The translations under genes were made by a program, and so were the position numbers. A model generated the notes under the pieces. It ran no database searches, had not been told where the DNA came from, and saw only the letters and a program-made list of their open reading frames with translations. This document shows, one piece after another, positions 9,006 through 17,546 of a stretch of DNA of 64,000 nucleotides. Source of the stretch: Croceibacterium selenioxidans. Its GTDB lineage: Bacteria; Pseudomonadota; Alphaproteobacteria; Sphingomonadales; Sphingomonadaceae. Positions within the stretch are counted from its first letter, which is position 1, and the number at the start of each line of letters is the position of its first letter. The stretch is taken from contig NZ_JAHFVK010000002.1 of the NCBI RefSeq assembly GCF_018599195.1, forward strand, positions 690,001-754,000, read 5' to 3'.

Positions 9006-10859
9006 CTAGAGGCCAGCGGCGACCGCCAGCCAGTAGGTGATTCCGGCGAACACGTAGGCCAGCGCGAACAGATATCCCAGCATGAATAGGGGCCATTTCC
9101 ACCCATTCGTTTCGCGCCGGGCAACTGCGATGGTCGAGAGGCACTGCGGGGCGAACACGAACCAGGCAAGGAAGGCGAGTGCGGTAGGCAGGGTCCAGCT
9201 GTTCTGCAGCTTCGGAATCAGGCCCTGCGCCGCGACGTCCTCGTCCTCGGCATCGACGGCGTAAGTCGTCGCCAGCGAGGCCACCGCGACTTCGCGCGCG
9301 GCCATCGCCGGGATTAGCGACAGCGCGATCTCGTGATTGAAGCCGATCGGCCTCACGATAACTTCGAGCCCACTGGCGATGTGGCCGGCGATGCTTGCTT
9401 CGGACTGGCTTTCGCCGGGCTCGGCCTTGGGAAAGCTGAGCAAGACCCACAGCACTACCGTAACGGTGAAGATGATCGTCCCGGCGCGGCGGAGGAAGAC
9501 CCAGGCGCGCTGCCACAGCCCGATCGCCAGATCGCGCAGCGGCGGCCATTGGTACTTCGGCAACTCCATGATGAAGCCCGAAGCGGAACCCTTGGTCACC
9601 GTACGGCGCAGCACCAGGGCCGCCACCATCGCCCCGATGATGCCCGCCACATAGAGCGAGAACAGCACCAGTCCCTGCAAGCCGATTCCCCAGCCGATGG
9701 TGGTCGCTGGAATGAAAGCGCCGATGATCACCGCATAGACCGGCAGGCGAGCTGAGCAGGTCATCAGCGGCGCTATCAGGATCGTCGTCAGCCGGTCCTT
9801 GGGGTCGGCGATCGCGCGCGTCGCCATGATGCCGGGAATCGCGCAGGCGAAGCTCGAGAGCAGCGGAATGAAGCTGCGTCCCGAAAGCCCGACCGAGGCC
9901 ATCAGCCGGTCCATGATGAAAGCCGCGCGGGCCATGTAGCCCGACTGCTCCATCACCAGGATGAAAGCGAACAGGATCACGATCTGCGGCAGGAACACTA
10001 CCACAGAGCCCACGCCCGAGAGCACGCCCTGGGTCAGGAAATCGCGCACGATACCGGCCGGCATGTTTTGGTTGGTGAAGTCGATCAGCGCGCTCACCCC
10101 GCCATCGAGAGCGTCGGCAAAGGGCGTCGCCCAGGCGAACACGGCCTGAAAGATCACGAACAGCAAGGCAAACAGGATCGGGGGGCCGAGCCAGGGGTGC
10201 AGCAAGGCTTTGTCGAGGCTCGCATGCAGCCGATGGACGCCCGATTCGCTGAGAATCGCCCCGCCTGCCATGTGGCGCGCGGCGAGGCGGCGCTCCTGAA
10301 GCGTCAGATGCTGGTGCGGCTGCGAGCGCATGTCCTTGCCCGCCAGCGATTCGGCCTGGCCGACAGCTTCCAGCAGCGCATCGAGCCCGCGCTTGCGCAC
10401 AGCGACCGTCGGGACGACGGGCACGCCAAGCGATTGCGACAGGGCCGCCGGGTCGAGCACGATTCCGTCGCGCTCTGCGAGGTCGATCATGTTGAGCGCG
10501 ACGACTACCGGCCGACCGAGCTCGATCAGTTCCTGCGCGAAGACGAGGTGCTGTTCGAGGTTGGCCGCGTCGAGCACGATAATCAGGACATCGGGCTTGG
10601 CCTCCCCCGGAAATTCTCCGAGCACGACCCGGCGAGTCACTTCTTCGTCCGGGCTGGCGGCGTCGAGCGCATAGCTGCCCGGGAGGTCGACCAGTTCGAC
10701 CGGCTCTCCCGACGGCAGGTACATCCGCCCGGCCTTCCTCTCCACCGTGACACCCGGGTAGTTGGCGATCTTCTGGCGCGCGCCGGTCAGGGCGTTGAAC
10801 AGCGCGCTTTTGCCCGAGTTCGGGTTGCCGACGAGCGCGGCGGTGAGTTGGCGGCTCAT
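9006..10859 (-). CDS. feoB: FeoB ferrous iron transporter
   Basis: 617 residues. The N-terminal G domain has G1 GNPNSGKS (residues 11-18), G3 DLPGSYAL and G4 NMID, then a helical linker and a membrane domain with Gate motifs (CAIPGIMATRAI and APLMTCSARLPVYAV). A final segment, FAPQCLSTIAVARRETNGWKW, is typical of FeoB C-termini. It imports Fe2+ across the inner membrane. The start overlaps the feoA stop by 4 bases, so the pair is translationally coupled. No separate feoC is visible. Confidence 0.98.
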   Translation of the reverse strand: MSRQLTAALVGNPNSGKSALFNALTGARQKIANYPGVTVERKAGRMYLPSGEPVELVDLPGSYALDAASPDEEVTRRVVLGEFPGEAKPDVLIIVLDAANLEQHLVFAQELIELGRPVVVALNMIDLAERDGIVLDPAALSQSLGVPVVPTVAVRKRGLDALLEAVGQAESLAGKDMRSQPHQHLTLQERRLAARHMAGGAILSESGVHRLHASLDKALLHPWLGPPILFALLFVIFQAVFAWATPFADALDGGVSALIDFTNQNMPAGIVRDFLTQGVLSGVGSVVVFLPQIVILFAFILVMEQSGYMARAAFIMDRLMASVGLSGRSFIPLLSSFACAIPGIMATRAIADPKDRLTTILIAPLMTCSARLPVYAVIIGAFIPATTIGWGIGLQGLVLFSLYVAGIIGAMVAALVLRRTVTKGSASGFIMELPKYQWPPLRDLAIGLWQRAWVFLRRAGTIIFTVTVVLWVLLSFPKAEPGESQSEASIAGHIASGLEVIVRPIGFNHEIALSLIPAMAAREVAVASLATTYAVDAEDEDVAAQGLIPKLQNSWTLPTALAFLAWFVFAPQCLSTIAVARRETNGWKWPLFMLGYLFALAYVFAGITYWLAVAAGL

Positions 10860-11107
10860 ATCAGCTCAACCGTCATGGCGCGGGCATGGGCGCGGCGGAT
10901 GGCCACGGTCATGCGGCCGATCAGGAGCGCGATCGGGTCACGACCGGCGAAAATGCCCCGATGAGCCACCGCCACGCGCGCGCCCTCGTCGATACCCAGC
11001 GCCTGCAGGCGCTTGGCTTCATCGGGCGCAAGCGCATCCCAATCGATGGAGACGATTTCGGCGCGTCGCCGCACCGGCAGGAGATCGAGTGTCATGCTGG
11101 AAGTCAC
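10856..11107 (-). CDS. feoA: FeoA, small SH3-like partner of FeoB
   Basis: 83 residues with the FeoA fold: DWDALAPDEAKRLQALGIDEGARVAVAHRG, then DPIALLIGRMTVAIRRAHARAMTVEL. FeoA is a cytoplasmic SH3-like protein that supports FeoB transport. It is the first gene of feoAB, and a perfect dyad 22 bases upstream of its ATG (11129-11147) is a plausible iron-responsive operator. Confidence 0.95.
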   Translation of the reverse strand: MTSSMTLDLLPVRRRAEIVSIDWDALAPDEAKRLQALGIDEGARVAVAHRGIFAGRDPIALLIGRMTVAIRRAHARAMTVELI

Positions 11108-11128
11108 CCGACGCGGGTGCCAGATGGC

Positions 11129-11147
11129 GGCAGTAATTGCAACTGCC
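11129..11147. promoter_or_regulatory. Dyad operator candidate upstream of feoAB
   Basis: The 19-base element GGCAGTAATTGCAACTGCC has perfect 6-base arms around a 7-base AT-rich centre containing TTGCA. It sits 22 bases before feoA. Position and 19-base size fit a Fur/Mur-type site, and alphaproteobacterial Fur-family sites commonly contain TGCA-type half-sites. Which regulator binds is inferred. Confidence 0.45.
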
Positions 11148-11168
11148 TCGCAGTAAGAACTTTAGCCG

Positions 11169-11822
11169 CTAACGCGCAGGATAGCGAAGCCGGCCAAGGA
11201 ATCGCGCGACGTCGAAGCCCTCTCGGTCGCGGAATACCCGCGCCTTGGCCTTCTCGAACTTCATCACGCCTTCGATCCGTCGGTCGAGGAAGGCCCTGGT
11301 CTCCGCCTTGCCCTCGCTGGTGTCGTCGAGGAACACTGCCAGGGTCGCGGTGTAGATTCCGGCCAGCAGCGCACGCTTGGTGTAGTGGTTGTAGTCGGTC
11401 GCAGTGTCCCCGGCCAGGCGCCACATCTGGTCGGCGCTGTTCCAGCCGAGCTTCATCGTGCGCCCCAGGTTTTGCGGCATAGCCTGGATGGCCAGCGCCC
11501 GCCGCAAGGCTTCTTCCTGCCCGGCCACCGCATCGAGGCGAAACTGCAGCAGGGTGCGAATCCGGTCGCGAATCTTGAACCCAGTAAGCTGTCCGCCGGA
11601 AAAGGCGGCCTGCATCCTGGCATCGGTCGAGGCAATCCACGCAGCGATCATGTCCATTGCCCCGCCGGGAAAGGCGAGCCGCGCCACGGCGAGATCGACT
11701 CCGGCCTTGGCCGCCGCCTGCTCCAGCGCTTGATCGCCCCAGCCGTCGAATACGGCGACGCGCGCAATCTCCGGCGCGAGGTCGAGCCGCAACTCGTCGA
11801 GCGTGCGGTCGTCCTGAGCCAT
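11169..11822 (-). CDS. COQ9 family lipid-binding protein (ubiquinone biosynthesis)
   Basis: 217 residues with the COQ9 signature: an N-terminal TetR-like helical part (TLDELRLDLAPEIARVAVFDGWGDQALEQAAAKAGVD), then PGGAMDMIAAWIASTDARM and the C-terminal DYNHYTKRALLAGIYTATLAVFLDD element. COQ9 proteins bind ubiquinone intermediates and deliver them to the COQ7-type hydroxylase. The gene begins 2 bases after the ankyrin gene stop, so the two form an operon. feoAB lies 61 bases downstream, probably with its own promoter. Confidence 0.93.
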   Translation of the reverse strand: MAQDDRTLDELRLDLAPEIARVAVFDGWGDQALEQAAAKAGVDLAVARLAFPGGAMDMIAAWIASTDARMQAAFSGGQLTGFKIRDRIRTLLQFRLDAVAGQEEALRRALAIQAMPQNLGRTMKLGWNSADQMWRLAGDTATDYNHYTKRALLAGIYTATLAVFLDDTSEGKAETRAFLDRRIEGVMKFEKAKARVFRDREGFDVARFLGRLRYPAR

Positions 11823-11824
11823 CG

Positions 11825-12451
11825 TCAGAGACTCGGGCCGTAAGTCTGTCCGGTGCCGGTGCGGGCACCGACCGGCGCCTTGCTGCTTTCGATCTCCGCG
11901 AGGGTAGCGCTGTTGGCGCCGTCGATCCGGGCGTAGTCTCGCGCCGTCCGCCCGGAGTTGTCGGCGCGATCGGGATCGGCACCGGCCTTGAGCAGGACGC
12001 GCATCATGCTGGTGTCCTTGCGGTGAACCGCCAGGATCAACGGGGTTTCACCCGCATCGTTCGAATTGTCGACGCGAGCTCCGCCCGCCACGAGGGCATC
12101 CACCCCGTCGACGAAACCGAGCTGGCTGGCCCGCATCAGCGGCGTCACGCCGCGATTGTCGGCCGTATTGGGATTGGCGCCGCGGTTGAGAAGATATTTG
12201 ATCCACGTCACGTCGCGCATGTCGACCACGATATGAAGTGCGGTGCGACCGTTGCTGAGGTCGCGCGAATTGACCACCTGCGAGCCGGGCTTGCGCAGAA
12301 GCGTGTCGACTTCGTTGGCGTTCTTGTCTTTCACCGCGTCGAGAAACTTGTAGCCGTCGGACTTCGTCTGCGCCGCGGCAGGAGCGCCCAGCGCCAGAAT
12401 TGTCGCCATAACCACACCGACGGTCGAACGTCGTAGCAATCCCCGGGCCAA
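11825..12451 (-). CDS. Exported ankyrin-repeat protein
   Basis: About 208 residues from a TTG at 12451, which is preceded by GAGGAG at good spacing. This start yields a signal peptide (LARGLLRRS, hydrophobic run, APAAAQ). An internal ATG at 12409 would leave only a short signal sequence. The mature part contains four to five ankyrin repeats with the usual G-TPL and A-G-A-L patterns (NGRTALHIVV, RGVTPLMRASQLG, AGETPLILAVHR, NSGRTARDYAR). It is likely a periplasmic protein-binding scaffold; the partner is unknown. It is immediately upstream of the COQ9 gene in the same direction and divergent from the SCO gene. Confidence 0.82.
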   Translation of the reverse strand: MARGLLRRSTVGVVMATILALGAPAAAQTKSDGYKFLDAVKDKNANEVDTLLRKPGSQVVNSRDLSNGRTALHIVVDMRDVTWIKYLLNRGANPNTADNRGVTPLMRASQLGFVDGVDALVAGGARVDNSNDAGETPLILAVHRKDTSMMRVLLKAGADPDRADNSGRTARDYARIDGANSATLAEIESSKAPVGARTGTGQTYGPSL

Positions 12452-12532
12452 ACCCGATCTCCTCGATCCAAATATGCGGACAGGCCGTCCATCCTCGGGA
12501 CTCCGGCCTTGCCGACCGGGCGTTAGCAGAGC

Positions 12533-13150
12533 ATGAACATCGATACCATGACCTGCCGTAGTACAATTGCCGCCACTTGCCTGTTGCTGTCCCTCACCCT
12601 TGCCGGATGTGACACCTCGACCACCTCTCGTGCTGCCGAGGCACCGCTCGCCGGAGCCCAGATCGGAGGACCGTTCGAACTCGTCGACGCGCAGGGCAAG
12701 ACGGTCCGCTGGAGCGACTTCGACGGCAAGTTCCGCATGGTCTATTTCGGCTATGCCTATTGCCCGGACATCTGCCCGTTCGACGTCCAGCGAATGATGA
12801 AGGGGTTCGAGCAGTTCAAGAAGGCGGAGCCCGAGTTGGCCGCGCAAGTCCAGCCGCTCTTCATCACCATCGACCCGGCTCGCGATACCCCGAAGGTAGT
12901 TGGCGAGTTCACTTCGGCCTTTTCCGACGACCTCCTGGGCCTGACGGGAACCCCGGACCAGGTTGCCCAAGCCGCCAAGGCTTTCGCGGTGTATTATACC
13001 AAGGGTGAAACCAGCGAGAGCGGTGGCTATCTTATGGATCACAGCCGGGCCGCTTTCCTGATGGGCAGGAAAGGCGAGCCGATCGCACTGCTCCCGGTTG
13101 AAAAGGGCCCAGACGAAGTGGCTGCGGAACTGGAACGATGGGTGAGCTGA
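12533..13150 (+). CDS. SCO1/SenC family copper chaperone lipoprotein
   Basis: 205 residues with an N-terminal lipoprotein signal (LTLAGC) and a thioredoxin-like fold. The copper ligands are visible: Cys pair in YCPDICPFD and the distant His in YLMDHSRAAFLM. SCO proteins deliver copper to the CuA site of cytochrome c oxidase or act as thiol reductants. A start at the ATG at 12545 (MTCRS) is also possible. The stop overlaps the next gene by 13 bases, so the three genes to 14300 probably form one transcript. Confidence 0.93.
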   Translation: MNIDTMTCRSTIAATCLLLSLTLAGCDTSTTSRAAEAPLAGAQIGGPFELVDAQGKTVRWSDFDGKFRMVYFGYAYCPDICPFDVQRMMKGFEQFKKAEPELAAQVQPLFITIDPARDTPKVVGEFTSAFSDDLLGLTGTPDQVAQAAKAFAVYYTKGETSESGGYLMDHSRAAFLMGRKGEPIALLPVEKGPDEVAAELERWVS

Positions 13151-13581
13151 GAACCCGCTTTTGGGAACTCCCGCTCGAAGCGCTCAATCGCGACGAATGG
13201 GAAGCGTTGTGCGACGGCTGCGGTCGATGCTGCCTGCACAAGATCGAGGATGAGGAAACCGGCGACGTCATCGAGACGAATGTCGCCTGTCGTCTGCTGG
13301 ATCCCCAGACCGCCCGCTGCAGCGACTATAAGCACCGCAAGGCTTTCGTCCCGGACTGCCTGCGCCTGACGTCCAAGCTGGTCAAACAGGTGACCTGGCT
13401 CCCCGAGACTTGCGCCTACCGCCGACGGGCGGAAGAGCGCCCGCTGCCTGACTGGCACTATCTCCTGACCGGCAGCCACGACGCGATGATCCAGGCCGGT
13501 GCTTGCGTTTCTGGCCGGGTAGTGAGCGAGGACGACGCCGGACCGCTCGAGCACCATATCGTCGAATGGGAGGGCGGATGA
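13138..13581 (+). CDS. YcgN-type cysteine-cluster protein (UPF0260)
   Basis: 147 residues with the conserved cysteines of the YcgN/UPF0260 family: LCDGCGRCCLHK near residue 27, then TNVACRLLD, ARCSDY, VPDCLRL and PETCAYRR. The pattern suggests a metal or iron-sulfur site, but the function is unknown. It overlaps the SCO gene upstream and shares an ATGA junction with the metallopeptidase gene downstream. Confidence 0.92.
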   Translation: MGELRTRFWELPLEALNRDEWEALCDGCGRCCLHKIEDEETGDVIETNVACRLLDPQTARCSDYKHRKAFVPDCLRLTSKLVKQVTWLPETCAYRRRAEERPLPDWHYLLTGSHDAMIQAGACVSGRVVSEDDAGPLEHHIVEWEGG

Positions 13582-14300
13582 TCGACTGGCTGCGGCCGGA
13601 GCGCCAGGATCCGAAGGTGACGATCGGCGGACAAGAGATTCCGCTCGCCATCCGCCGTCATGCTCGCGCCAAGCGCATGACGATGCGCCTGGCACCCGAC
13701 GGCAGCGAAGTGCGCATTACCATGCCGCAGTGGGGCCGCACGATGGACGCGCTGGTGTTCGTCAAGAGCCGCTCCGACTGGCTCGAGCGCCAGCTGGCCG
13801 CGGTACCCGACTCCTGCCCGCCGGTGCCGGGAGGGACACTGCTGTTCCGCGGAGTGCGGCTCTCGGTCGAATGGGAACCAGGACTGCCGCGCAAGCCTGC
13901 TGTCAGCGAGGACCGCTTGCGTCTTGGGGGTCCGCGAGAAACGGTGACCGCGCGAGTCCGCCGCTGGCTCGAGGCCGAAGCGCTCCGGCTGCTGAGCGAC
14001 GATCTGGCCCACTACTGCGCGCTCGCCGGACAGGCTGTTCCGCAATTGCGCCTCTCGCGCGCTGTACGCCGCTGGGGGAGCTGTTCGGGAGCAGGCTGCA
14101 TCCGCATCAACTGGCGGCTCATCCAGGCCCCGGACACGGTCCGTCGCTCGGTGGTGGCGCACGAAGTCGCGCACTTGGTTCATTTCGACCATTCGCCGGC
14201 CTTCCACGCGCTGCTGGCGCGCCTGTTCGAGGGCGATCTCAGGGCCGCTGACCGCTGGCTCAAGCTGGAGGGTCGCGGCCTCTACGCCGCCCTGGGATAG
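13578..14300 (+). CDS. YgjP/SprT-like zinc metallopeptidase (DUF45)
   Basis: The ATG at 13578 overlaps the preceding stop (ATGA), giving 240 residues. It carries the zinc-binding helix HEVAHLVHFDHSPAFH typical of the DUF45/YgjP family, with RRWGSCSG upstream, the usual element before the catalytic helix. These are small cytoplasmic metallopeptidases of poorly known role. The neighbouring order SCO, YcgN, YgjP suggests an operon but not a pathway. Confidence 0.9.
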   Translation: MIDWLRPERQDPKVTIGGQEIPLAIRRHARAKRMTMRLAPDGSEVRITMPQWGRTMDALVFVKSRSDWLERQLAAVPDSCPPVPGGTLLFRGVRLSVEWEPGLPRKPAVSEDRLRLGGPRETVTARVRRWLEAEALRLLSDDLAHYCALAGQAVPQLRLSRAVRRWGSCSGAGCIRINWRLIQAPDTVRRSVVAHEVAHLVHFDHSPAFHALLARLFEGDLRAADRWLKLEGRGLYAALG

Positions 14301-14340
14301 GCTAACGCCGAATTAACCCTGATTTGGCATGCTCGGCGTC

Positions 14341-14853
14341 ATGAGCTGCCCTCGCCTGCTCTTCGGCGCGATCGTCGCACTCGGGTGCGCTGTACCCGCA
14401 GCGGCCGGCGACGGAGCGTGCGCCAGGTGCCTTGAGCTGGCGGGGGACGCACGCGGCGAACAGCCGCTGCGCATCGAGATCGAAAGCGGACTTCAATTCA
14501 GTCGCCTCGCCCTCGCCGGACAGGAAGACGGTGCGGCGGAAATCGATCCGCGAACCGGCGCCAAACGAGTGGTCAACATGATCGACCTCGGCGGCATGTC
14601 CTACCAAGCTCGCGCGACCGTCAGGGGGCAGCCGCTGCGAGCGGTTCGGATAGAGCTTCCCGCCCGCGTCCTGTTGCGCAGCCCCGGCGGGGCCGAGGCG
14701 GTGCTGACCGACTTCGTGACCGACTTGCCGCCAGCCGCCATGCTCGACGCGAACGGTCTGCTGACCTTCAATTTCGGTGCGCGGATTTCAAGCCGGGCCG
14801 CGAGCAGCGGGGACTTTCGGGGCCGGATCGAAATCCACGTGGATTATTTTTAA
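14341..14853 (+). CDS. DUF4402-like secreted protein
   Basis: About 170 residues from the ATG at 14341, with a signal peptide ending PAAA. An ATG at 14329 would add four residues. The mature sequence has the layout of DUF4402 proteins: LQFSRLAL, DPRTGAKRV, a glycine-bearing strand, VRIELPARVLL, LDANGLLTFNFGA, and a final GRIEIHVDYF. This resembles small pilin-like or surface beta proteins. No secretion or chaperone genes adjoin it. Confidence 0.7.
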   Translation: MSCPRLLFGAIVALGCAVPAAAGDGACARCLELAGDARGEQPLRIEIESGLQFSRLALAGQEDGAAEIDPRTGAKRVVNMIDLGGMSYQARATVRGQPLRAVRIELPARVLLRSPGGAEAVLTDFVTDLPPAAMLDANGLLTFNFGARISSRAASSGDFRGRIEIHVDYF

Positions 14854-14910
14854 TCCGCCCGAAGAGCGTTCTGGGTGGCGATCCCGCCTTCAACGGCCTA
14901 TCTAGCCCGC

Positions 14911-15360
14911 ATGAGCTACTGGCGAAAAGTGTCGCCACGGGGCGCGATCGAAGATTTGATCGACCTTTGGCGACAGCCGACACCCTACCGCTGGCAAATC
15001 CTCGGCGTGGCCGTGGCGATGACTTTCACCATGATGGTGGTGTTCATCCCAGAGAGCCAGCGCGTCGAGCCCAAGCGGCCGCACGTGACCTACATCACCA
15101 CCTTCGATCCCAACCGGACCGATGCGGAGATCGTCGCCTCCAACATCGAGAACCAGAAGCGCCAGGACAAGCGCCGGGCCGAACTCGAGGCGCTCGCGGA
15201 GCGCAAGAAGGAGGCCTACAAAGCCCTCGGCCGCGCGACTGGCATCGATGTCGACGCCATGGAAGCCGACATCAAGCGAGAGCAGGCCGCGGAGAAGGCT
15301 GCCGCCGATGCCGCCGCCAGGGCCAAGTCCGCAGTGGCGCAGGCCCCGGTTGAGCAATAA
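14911..15360 (+). CDS. Membrane-anchored coiled-coil protein of unknown function
   Basis: About 149 residues from the ATG at 14911. One membrane helix (about residues 28-46) is followed by a periplasmic or cytoplasmic domain and a charged Glu/Lys/Arg/Ala-rich coiled coil (ENQKRQDKRRAELEALAERKKEAYKAL). It contains ESQRVEPKRPHVTYITTFDP, a segment I recognise only as conserved in sphingomonads. The 3' end overlaps the proposed TTG start of ribD by 11 bases, so it is probably co-transcribed with the riboflavin genes without an obvious metabolic link. Confidence 0.7.
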   Translation: MSYWRKVSPRGAIEDLIDLWRQPTPYRWQILGVAVAMTFTMMVVFIPESQRVEPKRPHVTYITTFDPNRTDAEIVASNIENQKRQDKRRAELEALAERKKEAYKALGRATGIDVDAMEADIKREQAAEKAAADAAARAKSAVAQAPVEQ

Positions 15361-16342
15361 GCAGGACGTCCGCTGGCTGGCGGCTGCGGCCTCGCTGGCC
15401 GAGCGGGCTCGCCCGCTAAGTCGCCCCAATCCTGCCGTCGGCGCCGTCATCGTTGGCGATGGAATCGTGATCGGGCGCGGCTGGACCCAGCCCGGCGGCC
15501 GCCCTCACGCCGAAGCCATGGCGCTCGAACAAGCGGGAGTGAAGGCTCGCGGGGCAACGCTCTACGTCACGCTAGAACCCTGCGCCCACTTGTCCGATCG
15601 CGGCCCGGCCTGCGCCGACCTCATTGCCACATCGGGCCTGGCGCGGGTGGTTGCAGGCGTCGAAGATCCGGACGAGCGGACCGCCGGCGCCGGGCTTGAC
15701 CGGCTGCGCACTGCCGGGATCGACGCGACTTGCGCCGATGACGGGGCTTGCCGCGAAAGCCTTACCGGCTTTCTCATGCGCAAGACGCTCGACCGGCCGC
15801 ATGTGACTCTGAAGCTCGCCATGTCGCTCGACGGCTGCATCGCCACCGCATCGGGAGAGAGCCAGTGGATCACCGGCCCCGAAGCTCGCGCCCATGCCCA
15901 CCGCGAACGCGCCAGGGTCGACGCGATCCTGGTCGGGGGCGGCACCTTCCGTGCCGACGCACCCCGGCTCGACGTGCGCTTACCGGGGCTTGAAGCGCGC
16001 AATCCCGCCAGACTGGCGCTGACCGGAGAGGACCTGCCAGACGGTTGGCTCTCGCTGATCGATCCGCAGGAGATTCGCGCGCTTGAGCCGGTCCAGTACT
16101 TGCTTGTCGAAGGAGGCGCGGGCGCTGCAGCCTCGTTCCTGGAGGCCGATCTGGTCGATAAGCTGATGATCTATCGCGCCCCGGTTCTGCTGGGTCCCGG
16201 CCTCCAGGCCATCGGCGATCTCGGGCTCGAATCGCTTGCCGATGCCCACGGACGCTGGCGCCATGTCGACCGACGCGAGCTTGGCAGGGATACGCTCGAC
16301 ATCTATCAGCGGTCTCGCGAAGCAAAAGGCTGGATCGTTTGA
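15350..16342 (+). CDS. ribD: RibD, bifunctional riboflavin deaminase/reductase
   Basis: About 330 residues. The N-terminal deaminase domain has the zinc site HAEAMALEQA and PCAHLSDRGPACADLI. The C-terminal reductase domain has KLAMSLDGCIATASGESQWITGP and VDAILVGGGTFRADAPRLDVRLP. It catalyses the second and third steps of riboflavin synthesis. No ATG lies at the N-terminus of the conserved region; the TTG at 15350, overlapping the upstream gene, is my best start. The stop overlaps the ribE start (TGATG). No FMN riboswitch is visible upstream. Confidence 0.93.
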   Translation: MSNKQDVRWLAAAASLAERARPLSRPNPAVGAVIVGDGIVIGRGWTQPGGRPHAEAMALEQAGVKARGATLYVTLEPCAHLSDRGPACADLIATSGLARVVAGVEDPDERTAGAGLDRLRTAGIDATCADDGACRESLTGFLMRKTLDRPHVTLKLAMSLDGCIATASGESQWITGPEARAHAHRERARVDAILVGGGTFRADAPRLDVRLPGLEARNPARLALTGEDLPDGWLSLIDPQEIRALEPVQYLLVEGGAGAAASFLEADLVDKLMIYRAPVLLGPGLQAIGDLGLESLADAHGRWRHVDRRELGRDTLDIYQRSREAKGWIV

Positions 16343-16962
16343 TGTTTACCGGGATCGTCACCGCCATCGGCACAATCACCAAGGTAGAGCAACGCGGCGA
16401 CCTGCACGTGACGATTGCCTGCCCCTACGACCCGGCCGGTATCTCCATCGGCGCCTCGATCGCCTGCTCGGGCGTGTGCCTGACGGTGGTCGACCGTGGC
16501 GGCGAGCCGGGATCGGCCTGGTTTACCGTAGACGTCTCGGCCGAAACGGTCAGCTGCACCGCCCGTGGCCTGTGGCACGAAGGTCGCCAAGTAAATCTTG
16601 AACAGTCGCTCAAGCTCGGGGACGAGATGGGCGGGCACATCGTGTCCGGCCATGTCGATGCCGTCGGCAAGATCGCCGACTGGCAGCCAGAGGGCGATTC
16701 GACTCGCCTGACGATTCGCGCCCCGGCGGAACTCGCGCCGTTTATCGCGCCCAAGGGATCGATCACGGTCGACGGGGTCTCGCTAACCGTCAACGAAGTC
16801 ACTGACCGGCCCGATGGCTCGGTCGACTTCGGCCTCAACGTCATTCCGCACACTTCGGAGGTGACGACGCTAGGCCAGCTGGCACAGGGTGCCACGGTCA
16901 ACCTCGAGATCGATACGGTGGCGCGTTACCTGAAGCGGCTGGAGAGCTTGCGGGCAGGATAA
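16342..16962 (+). CDS. ribE: Riboflavin synthase alpha chain
   Basis: 206 residues beginning MFTGIVTAIG, the canonical start. It has two lumazine-binding repeats: IACSGVCLTVV followed by FTVDVSAETV in the first, and ITVDGVSLTVNEV followed by FGLNVIPHTSEVTTLG in the second, plus GHIVSGHVDAVG. It dismutates two 6,7-dimethyl-8-ribityllumazine molecules to riboflavin. The ATG overlaps the ribD stop by one base, so the pair is translationally coupled. ribA/B and ribH are not in the window. Confidence 0.97.
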   Translation: MFTGIVTAIGTITKVEQRGDLHVTIACPYDPAGISIGASIACSGVCLTVVDRGGEPGSAWFTVDVSAETVSCTARGLWHEGRQVNLEQSLKLGDEMGGHIVSGHVDAVGKIADWQPEGDSTRLTIRAPAELAPFIAPKGSITVDGVSLTVNEVTDRPDGSVDFGLNVIPHTSEVTTLGQLAQGATVNLEIDTVARYLKRLESLRAG

Positions 16963-16998
16963 GGGCAGCCCTGCGCCTGGGAGCGGAGGCCAGGGTAA

Positions 16999-17541
16999 TT
17001 AGCCCCCCAAAGGCCCCCGGGCGAAGCTTTCGCGGGTAATTTCGAAGATCACGTGATTGACCAGGCGGCCCCCGCGCTCGACGAGCTTCGTCTCCGCGGT
17101 CAGCTGCCCGCCAATGTTGGCCATCGCCTTGCGCGAAATCACATTGTCCTCGCCCACGGTGAAGACGACGCGCCCGACGCTCTTGAGCGCATGTTCGAGC
17201 ATCAGGCGCTTGAACTCCGCATTGTAGCCAAGGCCCCAGTAAGGCCGCGCGATGAATGACCAGCCGATCTCGACCTCCCCGTCGCCCGACGGGTCATGAC
17301 CCTGAAACCGGGATGAGCCGATGATCGCCCCACTGGCCTTGTCGACAATCGCGAGCGCGCCGCCCTGGGCCAGGGCGTCATCGAAGAACTCGCGGAAGAC
17401 AGGTTCCTGCCAGCGATCGGACGCGGGGTGGTGCGCCCACAGCAGCTTGTCGGCCGCGACGGCGTAGAGCGCGTCCCAGTCCTTCTTCTTCAGCGGCCGC
17501 AGGTACAGCCGCTCCCCATCGAGAACCGGCTGCCGGTCCAT
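16999..17541 (-). CDS. GNAT-family N-acetyltransferase (RimJ/RimL-like)
   Basis: 180 residues of the GNAT fold of the RimJ/RimL type: GERLYLRPLKKKDWDALYAVAAD at the N-terminus, then EIGWSFIARPYWGLGYNAEFKRLMLEHA, which includes the acetyl-CoA binding motif A, and VIFEITRESF near the end. It transfers an acetyl group, but the acceptor cannot be read from the sequence. The gene begins 5 bases after the aminotransferase stop on the same strand, suggesting co-transcription. Confidence 0.88.
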   Translation of the reverse strand: MDRQPVLDGERLYLRPLKKKDWDALYAVAADKLLWAHHPASDRWQEPVFREFFDDALAQGGALAIVDKASGAIIGSSRFQGHDPSGDGEVEIGWSFIARPYWGLGYNAEFKRLMLEHALKSVGRVVFTVGEDNVISRKAMANIGGQLTAETKLVERGGRLVNHVIFEITRESFARGPLGG

Positions 17542-17546
17542 GGAGG

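Noticed and set aside
14854-15349. FMN riboswitch ahead of ribD
   Set aside because: The region is coding for the coiled-coil membrane protein, and I could not find the conserved FMN aptamer segments.
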